Shown here in pieces: positions 42,735 to 52,204 of a DNA stretch of 64,000 nt (positions are counted from its first letter, which is position 1; each line of letters opens with the position of its first letter). Made by a program: the position numbers and the translations under genes. Location of the stretch: assembly GCA_964016875.1 (NCBI GenBank), contig OZ024724.1:19824200-19888199 (forward strand). Direction: 5' to 3'. Below the pieces are notes generated by a model. That model searched no databases. It was not told the DNA's origin and was given only the letters and a program-made list of their open reading frames with translations. This DNA is from Fallopia convolvulus. Lineage: Eukaryota; Streptophyta; Magnoliopsida; Caryophyllales; Polygonaceae.

Positions 42735-44065
42735 CGGTCCCTAGTCAGCAATTTCATCTAGGGTAGTACGGATGACAAGCGGCGAGTGCAACTTGCTAGT
42801 TGGGAGGAGTTGTGTAAGCCTAAAGATTTTGGTGGCTTGGGGTTGAGATTGATGAATGAATTGAATTTGGCCTTATTAGGCAAGATTGGGTGGTGTTTCA
42901 TTAAGGGATCCAATGCGCTTTGGATTGAAATCCTTAGCATAAAGTATGTAAGATCATCTCTTTGTGATCGTGCTAACCCTTCTAATATTTGAAGGAGTCT
43001 TAAGAAGAGGTCAATCAGGTTGTTGTTCCAAGTTCGAGATGGTATATTGGTAATGGTGCAGCTACATGGTTTTGGATGTTATCTTTGGCTTGATGATGAG
43101 TGTATTGTGGACTATATTGATGGGTTGGTTGATCATTTAGAGCTATAGAGACTCATTTGTGATTATTGGGATGCCAACGAGTGCTGGAGGTGGGTTGACT
43201 TGGGCCACCTTTTGCCGCAGTCTCTTCGCTTTAAGCTTTCTGTTGTTTCCCTTTCTTCTGAGGGCAGTGCGGAGGATGCTTTGAGCTGGAGATTTGAAGC
43301 TAATGGTGAGTATTTCGTTGCTTCAACGTGGATCTAGAGATGGCGAAATATTGTTGCTTTTAATCAGTTTCCCTTTCAAGGAGATCGTGTGGCTTTTATT
43401 AGAAGGCAAACAAGAGACTATGTGGCTTCTACGGAGATTCTTCTGCAGTCAAGTCCTAGTAGACACGTGGAGGAGTGGTACATTTGCTGGAAGAGGCCTC
43501 AAGAAGGGTGGTACAAGCTAAATACAAATGGATCAGTCCAGGAGGATGGACTTGTTGCGGCCGCAGGTGTTATCAGGGACAGTGATGACAGATGGCAGGT
43601 GGGTTTTGTTCATAATATTAGTATTTACATTATTCCCATTTCAGAGTTGTGGGGTGTTTTGCAGGGTTTGAGTCTTGCATGGAGTAAGGGCTACATGAGG
43701 GTTGTTTTAGAGATAGATTCACATCTTGCAGTTCTTCTGCTTGGACTGCCTATAGAGCATAGTCATTCACTTACCTACATGATACTCCGGTGCCTAGGCT
43801 TTCTTAGTAGGAATTGAGAAATCCGATTCCGTCATATCAATAGGGAGGCTTATATTGTTGTTGATTTCCTATGTTCTTATGTTTTTCCTTTAATTTAAGA
43901 ATTCATGCATTGATTGACCCGTCGGAGGTTGTTTTATCTTTGATATTTGATGATGTTAGGGATCGAGGCCTCGTTTACTGACTACTTAGCCCTTGTTTTC
44001 TTTAATTAATAAAATGCTCGTTAAAGGTCCGGAGAGTAACGTCTCTCCTTTTACCAAAAAAATAT
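42735..44065 (+). pseudogene. L1-type LINE 3' half (zinc-knuckle region and RNase H)
   Basis: Begins RRVQLASWEELCKPKDFGGL and GLRLMNELNLALLGKIGW, the segment after the RT domain in plant LINEs. After stops, an RNase H domain spans about 43490-43850: WYKLNTNGSVQEDGLVAAAG (the usual DGS is NGS), VIRDSDDRW, SELWGVLQGLSLAWSKGYM, VVLEIDSH. The stop after LSRN is followed by a remnant of the usual C-terminus and a 3' end TTTACCAAAAAAAT near 44050-44065. 5' truncated and frameshifted. Same family as the minus-strand copy at 12952-13434. Confidence 0.88.
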
Positions 44066-44318
44066 AAACCATAAAATTCATAAAGTTTTTCATCATCAAA
44101 ACCTAAAAAAACAATCAGTTTTCCAACAAAAACAATATTAATTAAATTTAATTTTGTAAGGTTTTCTTAAATCATACCTAAAAATAATTAACAAAAACAA
44201 TTTTCATATCCATTCTTAATTAAATGCCTTTGAAACATAAAACAACATATAAGCTTGATTAAAACAAAAAATAAATTACTTGATCGGATGGTGTATTAAG
44301 TTTGCTTGACAACTTTCC
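44066..44318. other. AT-rich spacer
   Basis: No gene; A-rich sequence with AAAACAATTTTCAT phrases, following the LINE tail. Confidence 0.5.
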
Positions 44319-44327
44319 CAATGTCTT

Positions 44328-44493
44328 TTTTTTTCTTTTTTGAGAAATTCCACAATCTCTTTTCTTTTTGTTAGGGTGGAGTATCCAATTCTAAAAAAGA
44401 ATGGATAAATCACAGCTCGTGGGGTTTGAAACAATAACCTTGGAGTACCACCCCAGAATTTAACTGCTAAACGAAATGCCCAAAGGCATTCCA
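44328..44493 (-). mobile_element. tRNA-derived SINE with TSD
   Basis: Minus strand: a head with TTTAGCAGTTAAATT (A-box-like) and TGTTTCAAACCCC (B-box-like, consensus GGTTCRANNCC) about 35 nt apart, then a non-tRNA body and a poly-A rich end seen as the T-run at 44328. Flanked by CAATGTCTT at 44319-44327 and 44494-44502. Length ~166 bp. Features together fit a SINE. Confidence 0.8.
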
Positions 44494-44502
44494 CAATGTC
44501 TT

Positions 44503-46339
44503 GTTCAACTTTTGGCAGTTGATCTTTTATAATACACTGCCTCTCCTTTCACAAGAGCCTTTTTGAGATATAAATTAAAGCTCTTGTTTCTTGCGAGGAC
44601 CACACATGCATTTACACTTTAATAAGTACTAGTTAGAGACACTTACCCGCACCTAGCTATTTCTGGCCATTCTTTTTGAGTGGTGTTTCTTTTATACTAG
44701 AAATATATATTTTATATAAATAGGCACGTTTGTAAAAATGAATTCTTTACCATTTTTATACTAGAGAAACAAAGAATTCTTAACCTAGCTAGGTTGGAGT
44801 TTGTAGCTGCTGACATCGGAACTGTAAAATCGATTCCGGTCCGGACCGACCGAACATCTACGACGGTTTTCTTCGTCACGAACATGTTTATCATGATTTG
44901 ATTTAATTTGTATGCATTGGGGAAGGGATTGAACCGTGGAGCAATTTAAACTTGGAAAGTTAATTGGTCGATCCCGAACCGGACTGGAACGAAAATTTTT
45001 GGTCCAGACCTCCGTCCGACTTTTCCAAAAACCATTACCTGTCCGTTTTGGAACTGACATCAAAAGATGTCCGTTTTTTCCAAAAACCATTAAAATGGTG
45101 AGGAGAAATAAAATTGGCCCTAATTAGCACCAAGCTGGTGCCCCAGTGGGTGAGCATAAGGCTTTTCAAATCTCTCCGTTCTTTCTTTTTATTTAGTTAG
45201 GACGTAGGATTGATTGGAATTTTCAAGAATCGACAGCATAGAGATTTATGCCATGTAAGTGCAGGTAATGTTACCAACACAAAGTATACTTCTTGATGGA
45301 GAAGTTTAAATTTTTATTAGAAATTTAGTTATTTTTTAGTAACAACTAACAATTGCCTTTTATTGGAAATTTAGTCCTCACTCTCTAGCTCAATCTCAAT
45401 GATTCTAATAATATATATCAGACCACGACGACGACGCTATCCATTATATGATTTATATCTCCCCGCGGCGAGGAATAATACATATCACACTGACATTGAA
45501 TGTAACGTGAGCTCAATTTTAGTAGTTACTAGTTTTATCCGTCATGCCATACACGATTATGACTCAGCAATTTTTAGATATATTATGAATATAATATTAA
45601 TAAAGTAAATGTAAAAAAAAAATAAAAAGTCAAAAATAATGTAAATTATTAGAAAATTTTAATCAAATCCAATTCTTTAAAAATCTTTTCAATAAAAAGT
45701 TAACAAGATAATTAATAACAAAATATAAAAAAAATATAGAATTTTTTAATGATAAAGAATCTTCTGTATTTACATAAACAATCCAAAAAGGAAATGAAGG
45801 AAAAGATAATGTACTTTTTTATAAAAATTTAATTTAGGTAAGTAATTATATAGATAATTATATTTTTTTGCTTTTTTTTTATCAAAATTTGATTTAAGAT
45901 AAATATTTTTTATAAATAAATAAAAAGATAAAGATAAAATAATTTTCATTATTTTAATTAAAATTTGAATTAATTTTATCCACATAAATAAATAGAAAGG
46001 GATTTAATTGAAAAAAATAATAAAAATAATTTTTTTTAATATAAATTGGGGCAAGAATCAATGTATTGGTTAGAAAAGTTACAACTTTAATTAACATATA
46101 GTTATTGAGAGGTTGATTCTGGTGGATATAAGTCTTATCATAAAAATTGAAAATGAATATTGTCCGTTGGATGCAAGAAATGGAAGGTTGAGATTAATGT
46201 GGGAGAAATAAATAAAATCGGGAGGAGACACGCTAGATTTAAGGGGTTTAATGGCAATTTTGTAAATATCACTAAACAACGTCCTAAAATAGTAAAATTC
46301 ATCCTTCTATTCCACAAAACACAAATTGTCGTCTCTTTC
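44503..46339. other. Intergenic region with small repeats
   Basis: No gene. TTTTCCAAAAACCATTA occurs at 45021-45037 and 45075-45091 (54 bp apart). A SINE-head-like phrase GCCCCAGTGGGTGAGCATAA lies at 45136-45155. From 45600 to 46080 the sequence is extremely AT-rich with A and T runs. Confidence 0.5.
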
Positions 46340-46500
46340 ACACACTCTTAGATCTCCCTCTCAACTTTCTCCCAAAAACAGCTCCAATGCTTGTTTCATT
46401 CCATTCAAAGGCTTAATACCATCATTTGGAGGCTAAAATCAATTTCCATGGAAGATGAGAAGAAGCAATCGTCCAAATTCGGCTTCAAATAAGGTAAGAA
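46340..46500 (+). other. Leader-like segment with short ORF and splice donor
   Basis: CT-rich leader, then ATGGAAGATGAGAAGAAGCA encoding MEDEKKQSSKFGFK and a stop overlapping a good donor (AAATAAG|GTAAGAAC at about 46492). Followed by intron-like sequence and the tandem repeat at 46557. It could be the 5' end of a gene or of a transposon transcript; no downstream exon was recognised. Confidence 0.3.
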
Positions 46501-46556
46501 CACTCTCTCTACTTCGAATTTGTGATTATAGGGTTTATACCTTCTAGGGTTTTGAT

Positions 46557-46680
46557 ATTGTTTGAATCTAAGGTTTATTTGATGAATTTGGATCTGATTT
46601 TCGATTTGAAATTGTTTGAATCTAAGGTTTCTTTGATGAATTTGGATCTGATTTTCGATTTGAAATTGTTTGAATCTAGG
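46557..46680. repeat. 54 bp tandem repeat, 2.3 copies
   Basis: Units start ATTGTTTGAATCTAAGGTTT at 46557, 46611 and 46665; nearly identical, so recent. Confidence 0.9.
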
Positions 46681-47020
46681 GTTCTAAAAACGATTTGTAT
46701 TTATATTGTTCATAAAAGGATGAAAGAATTTCTAGGATTGACAATAAGTTGAATTTTGGATAGATTCATGATATTTTGGATATGAGACTCATGATTCGTT
46801 ATGTGTCGCGACTATGTTATTTTTCGTTAGAGTTCATGTATTTTATCTATATGTTCATGTGCGGTGACTACGAGGTTCACGTTTTGTTGTTTGAAGCATT
46901 GGGTGCTTGTTTGATTATTATTTTTGAAATTTTGGTTGATTTTTCCTTCTAATTTTAGGGACATAAATTCTGAAGTTCGAACTTTTGTTTCTGGATTTAA
47001 TTTGGGATTCATACGATGGT

Positions 47021-48984
47021 CAGGGGCGGATTTAGGGGATCGGGGGCAGCCGCCCCCACATCGATCCGGAGGAGCGACGAATATTACTTAGAGAGCCTGG
47101 AAGATTAAAAAAAATTAATTTCGCCCTCATAGGCAGCTCGGGGCCAGTGCGAAGGCAGAAGGTGAAGTACTAGAAGAGGGAGCGAAATTTAGTAAGGGAG
47201 CTCAGTTACAGTCAAGCATCAATGGCAATGGAGAAATTTAGCTCATTTGAAGAAGAAGACTCGTCTAAAAAAACTTCGTCGTTTTATTTCTATTTCTGGT
47301 GCATTTTTTTTTTAAAATTGGGATTTGTAGCTTGTAGGCCCCCGGCCAACAAACGTGGCAATCTAGTCCATTGTGAATTTACAAGTTTTAATTTTTAATT
47401 AATGGCAATTTGTCAAATTGGGATAGTACTTAGGGAAAATTCCATTTAACCACCCCTTATTTTACAATTGTTACATTTAACCACCTCTTATATTTTTTTC
47501 AACAAATAACCACCCTTACTTTTAATTATAGAGCATTTAACCACCTCTTGACAGATTTTGTTATAATCTCTGTTAAATAAAGTGAACTATATTTTTTCAA
47601 TTATTTTTTAATTTTATTAAAAAAACTGTTTCCATAGAAGAACAACCCCATTAACAATCTGCATTTTCTCTAATGTCTGGCTCGAACCTGCTCCATCTCA
47701 CTATCCATCGTTCAAAACCATCTCCCTCGTTTATTTCTAGACTCTCTCCTCTCTCAACTCTCACAACTCTCTGCCTTAATTTTGTGAGTCTCCAAATCTC
47801 CGCCGGCCATTGATGGAGCTCTCCATTAACTAACGAAGTTCCGTCTTTGCACTGTCGTCGAGCGGCGAAAGAAAGACCCAGATCCCTAAAACTAAAAAAG
47901 AAGAGATGAATTGAGGAAATTGCAAAGATATATGTTCGACCCTATTAATTTTGTATGTGAAATTGGGAAATTTGTAACCTTGCAAGAACCCTAATTTTTT
48001 ATAAATTGGGTTTTTTTTTGTGTTCAATCGATTTTTGTGATTCAAAACAAACAATTGTTTGTTTGTGTCTTAGACGGTATGAAAAGCAGTAGGCAATAAT
48101 TAATAAAAGAATTGCTAACCTTTGAGAGAAGCTATCAGATCCAAACTAGAGGAAAGAAAAGGCACATGATACATTCTTGATACAAGCAGGCTAGAAATGA
48201 AGAACCAGACTCCAGAGTTGTAAAACGAATTTTTATTTTTTTGCAAATCAAATTATAAAATAAGGGTAAAATGGTCATTTGCTTACTTAACAGAAATAAT
48301 AACGCAATCTGTCAAAAGGTGGTTAAATATACTATAATTGCAAATAAAGGGTGGTTATCTGCTGAAAAAAAAATAAAGGGTGGTTAAATGTAACAAATGT
48401 AAAATAAGGGGTGGTTAAATGCAATTTCCCCTAGTACTTAATACAGTAGCAATTACTATAGTGGAAATTCTCAATTCCTCTTCCTTCCTTAAAGTTAAAT
48501 CCCCTATTTTTAATAATTAATGGCAATTTGTCAATTTGTATAATTATGTAGTTTGTATTTTTTTTAGTTTGTAAAGAAATTGATAATAAATTTGATAGAT
48601 GATTGTCTTGTTAATTAATTTAATAAATTTAATAAGAAATTTGAGAATTGAAATTGTTAAAGTCGGCTATAAATCCGAATTTTCTCAATTTAGTGAAAAT
48701 GTGTGTGAATTTGTAAATTGTAATTTAATTAATTGTTAATTTTTGGGAAAATTGATAAGAAAATTTGATAGATTTAATAGATATTAGAAATTAGAAATTG
48801 ATATATTGAAATTTTGGATAATTGCGTTAATTTTTGTTGAAATAGTGTTATTTGTTGAAATTAATATATAGGTCAATATGTGTTTAATAAAATGGAGACG
48901 TTTTTCTTTAAAAGGCAAAAAAATTCAGCCGATTTTTATGTACAAAGTCCCCCCCCCTTCGGCTTAGTTCTGGATCCGCCCCTG
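47021..48984. mobile_element. Non-autonomous hAT-type element with nested MULE
   Basis: Ends CAGGGGCGGATTTAG and (reverse complement) CAGGGGCGGATCCAG, 15 bp with two mismatches. Flanked by the perfect 8 bp TSD ACGATGGT (47013-47020, 48985-48992). Removing the nested 999 bp MULE and its 9 bp TSD leaves about 956 bp without coding capacity. Same end family as 24989-30020. Confidence 0.95.
47433..48431. mobile_element. Non-autonomous Mutator-like element (MULE), 999 bp
   Basis: Long terminal inverted repeats of about 150 bp. The ends are GGGAAAATTCCATTTAACC and, in reverse complement, GGGGAAATTGCATTTAACC, continuing with CACCCCTTATTTTACA and further ATTTAACCACC iterations up to CTGTTAA. Perfect 9 bp TSD TAGTACTTA at 47424-47432 and 48432-48440. 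Long inverted repeats plus 9 bp TSD define a TIR-MULE. The ~700 bp interior has UTR-like CT-rich sequence but no transposase. Confidence 0.95.
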
Positions 48985-49284
48985 ACGATGGTTAATAGAC
49001 TTTGTGGACGGTTGGGTTGTTGTATTACATTAGACTATTCATATATATTCATAGAAGGTTCGTATAAAGCAATTTGAAAATGTTCATGTTCTTACGTCTG
49101 TTGCCCCTCTTTTACTAATGTTATTGGTGCTTTTCTCTACTAATAGTTACTATATTTTTGTTGGTCACTACTTCGTTTTTTTTGTAATGCTTGCTAGTTT
49201 CTTTACATAGATAATGAAATTACTTAACTCAATAGAAAAGACAAGGATTCATGTGTTATATGTACAAATAAAAGATTTTGTCAT

Positions 49285-49355
49285 AGCCTATTAGCTCAAA
49301 TGGTAGAGCGATGCGTTTGTACACATCGTTGTGGGTTCAAATCCCTCATGGGCTA
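49285..49355 (+). tRNA. tRNA-like sequence with degenerate anticodon arm
   Basis: Acceptor AGCCTAT/ATGGGCT pairs over 7 bp (one G-U), D arm GCTC/GAGC encloses AAATGGTA, and the T arm GTGGG-TTCAAAT-CCCTC has one mismatch. A-box (TAGCTCAAATGG) and B-box (GGTTCAAATCC) are good. The anticodon arm pairs only GATG/CATC and leaves a long loop around TTTGTAC, so TGT (Thr) is only a guess. Related to 9782-9851. A decayed tRNA gene or a tRNA-derived repeat is more likely than a working gene. Confidence 0.5.
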
Positions 49356-49419
49356 CATATAATGCTTTTGATATTTCAATTCAAAGTTGATTTCTCTTGT
49401 ATCATGTTCAAGTTCATAT

Positions 49420-49925
49420 AAATTACCTTCACATTCACATATTGACTTTGCATGTTCACATATAGACTATGTATGTTCACATATTTTCGAACAACGTCCT
49501 TATATTTTACGAATTCATTTACTTGCATTTGAGCCTTAACCTGCAATTTCTCAGCCATGACTTTCATAGTGGCCTCTCTTACTACATTAACCTTGTTTCA
49601 AAGTCTCATTGATGACGTCTCTTAGCTTCTTTGTTTTTTCTCTTAATTTCTATAGTTTAAATACACAATACAAGTTTAAAATGGTAGATTTTGTGTCAAA
49701 TTTATGAAGTTGCACAACCATGTTTTCATGTTCATAAATATATATTACTTTCGTATTCACATATTGTCTATGTATATTCACATATTGATTGTGTATATTC
49801 ACATATTAACTATATATGTATATTCACATATTTTCAAACAAGGTCCCCATGTTTTACGAAGTTAGGTACTAGCATTCAAGCCTTGAGTTGTAATTTCTCA
49901 GTATTGGCTTTCATTTAAGCCTTAC
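49420..49925. repeat. Direct duplication with TATTCACATATTG units
   Basis: Two diverged copies (about 49425-49580 and 49735-49925) share ATTCACATATTGACT-type iterations, CACATATTTTC then AACAA.GTCC, ATGTTTTACGAA and TGTAATTTCTCAG..TGGCTTTCAT. No gene. The spacer between them is AT-rich. Confidence 0.75.
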
Positions 49926-50389
49926 GTTTCATACACATCAATTCCCTAATCATCACAAATATAAAATACAATGGGAAGAATGTCTATACTTGTCAACGTA
50001 AGCAACTTTTAAATTGTCAAATACCATGATAAGAACTTAAATCTACATGTAAATTGTCATTACAAGATAAAATGAGTATAGAGGAGCAAAGAAGAATTTG
50101 CCCTCAAAAGAAAATGCATTTATGGTACAAGAAAGGTTGATGATCATAAAAAGTGCATATTCTTTTTCTACCATGACTCTCCAAAACTCTACTTAAATGT
50201 TGAAGGTAAATCCAAAGGCAAACTAATAGCACCATTGGTCACAAAAGAGCTATCATGAACAATTATTTCATGTTTTGTAATCGAAGCTTAAACTCTTTAT
50301 TGCAAAAAGTCTTCGTACACACCCTTGTATTGAACCTTGTTCTTCACTTCCACCACCACCTACGAAGGAGTTAACTCAGTGCAACTGAC
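49926..50389. other. Intergenic, no gene seen
   Basis: AT-rich, no recognisable motif, bordering the second CACTA element. Confidence 0.5.
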
Positions 50390-50419
50390 AAGCACTACTA
50401 GATTCAAGACCAAATGCAA

Positions 50420-50560
50420 CAATGTTTTGCAGTGGTTCGAGTTAAAGCAGCGGTTTAATGCAGCTGTATGCCTAATGAAGCGGTTAATGCGGCGGTTTTA
50501 GAATTATACAACTAGTGCAGCGGTAGGACGAACCTAATGAAGCGGTTTTTCAAAATGAAC
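50420..50560. repeat. Left subterminal AGCGGTTT repeats of the second CACTA
   Basis: Motifs AAGCAGCGGTTTAATGC, AATGAAGCGGTTAATGC, GGCGGTTTTAG, GTGCAGCGGTAGG, AATGAAGCGGTTTTTC, spaced 15-40 bp. Confidence 0.9.
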
Positions 50561-50573
50561 TTTAAATGAAAAA

Positions 50574-51224
50574 TTGAACAGACAAGCGTGCCTAAAAAAT
50601 TTTAAGCGCGTACTAGCCCGCCTTATCTTAGTCAGGCCCGCCTCTTTCACCAAAAAGAAAACCCTAGAAATCATTTCCGGAAATTTCACACACACACCCT
50701 TCTATCGCTCATCCCTCCTAAGTCCCAATCTCTTCTATGTCGATTGTCGACCCAGCCCCTTCAACGATTTCAAAATCGCACAACCAGCTGTCGACCTCAT
50801 CATCATTGCCTCGCTAAAGCGCAACGAATCCTCCAAAGGATTGCAAGATCGACGATTTGTTGAAATGGCGCTCAACCCTAATTTATTCAACTATCTTCGA
50901 TCTTTGGAGTTGCAATCGGTGATCGAGAAAGAAATCACGAGCTCGTCAGAGGAGTAGAGGCTGGTCGACGAGGCGCTCTAGGAGTCTTTTGAGATCTCTA
51001 TCAACGGCGAGGCAGGGAAGTGCATGGCGGCGAGAGCAGACGCGATACCGGAGCTCAGGAGCGGCCTAGGCCACCAGATGGCCTTCAAGAACTGCGAAAT
51101 GGGGCTTCTGAGGATGGGATCGGTGGTGTACAATGCGGTGGAGATGGCGGACCAAGGCTGGGCTAAGATCAGCCTCCACAGTGACGACGAGGTTGACACA
51201 ACTTCTATCATCTCTCCTAATTAG
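50574..51224 (+). other. Coding-like segment in CACTA, unrecognised
   Basis: Open from 50574 to 50957 (127 residues), then a stop, then a second frame at 51024-51224 reading MAARADAIPELRSGLGHQMA and FKNCEMGLLRMGSVVYNAVE. Composition is gene-like and GC-richer than the surroundings. The two frames are separated by one in-frame stop (TAG at 50955-50957) and appear to continue (LVDEAL, SFEISINGEAGKC). It could be a captured host exon or a decayed element-coded protein. I do not recognise the family. Confidence 0.4.
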
Positions 51225-52006
51225 AGTTTGTTTATCTGAAAATTTCTATCATCTTTTAATTGATTAAGGCTTATAGTGTTTGGATTAATCTTAGCTTTGG
51301 TTAGACATGGTTTTTTAGGCTTCAGATTTGTTAGTTCCTACAGCTGAATTAGTGTTTGAATGATCAGATTGTAACCTCACTTAGTAGGTAAATTTCTTCT
51401 ACTTTCAGCTAATCTCTAATGCTTAACCAGGTTCTTGTTTTCTCAGTAGTGTCATATGCCAATTCTAGTAAATGAATCTAGTGCACTCCAACAGTTCATT
51501 ATGTTGCCAAAAAGGAGATGATTATATAAGGGTGTACTAAATTTCTGGCTTTTACTCCATGTTATTGGCATTAAAAAGATCAAAATTCGCATTATCCATT
51601 GGCATTGTTGTTGAGAACAAGTGCAAGAACCGCTCTCTCGAGTCTCTTCGACCAATATTCAGTGGTCGATGACCTACAAGGTGAAATAGGGTACCCTCCT
51701 GCTTTGTTTCACTTTGTTCTTATATAATTTTCTTTTCGTAATTTGTTTGTCTTATTTATTTTGGAAGGTATGCTATCCAGTTTTGACATCTTTAGATCTT
51801 TCCCTCAGATCTTGTTGACTTATTTTGTAGAGATTTCGTCTTAGTGTTTTAAGGAAGCCCTAGAAAACTAAAGATAGTTTGAGCTTGGGATTTGCTTTTG
51901 TCTTCTTGCATGATTCGTCAAGAATATGGATTGACAAAGGTTGTTATTGATATATTGCTTAAAATGGAGTATGAAAATGGGATGAGCGTTTACCATGTGT
52001 TGCTTT

Positions 52007-52068
<62 letters not shown>

Positions 52069-52199
52069 GATGAAAGAAGTTGGGAATATGTTGATAGAGT
52101 TGGGTATGAACATCTAAGGATGGAAAGCATGAGAGATGTGAAGATATGAGATTTTGGGGTTAATTTAGCTAGCTAGAGTGAATGCTGATTTTTATGTAT
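51225..52199. other. CACTA interior, UTR/intron-like
   Basis: T-rich sequence with possible splice sites but no recognisable exon. Includes the (TA)n run at 52011-52065. Confidence 0.4.
52011..52065. repeat. (TA)n microsatellite
   Basis: About 27 TA units within the CACTA element. Confidence 0.95.
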
Positions 52200-52204
52200 C
52201 ATTT

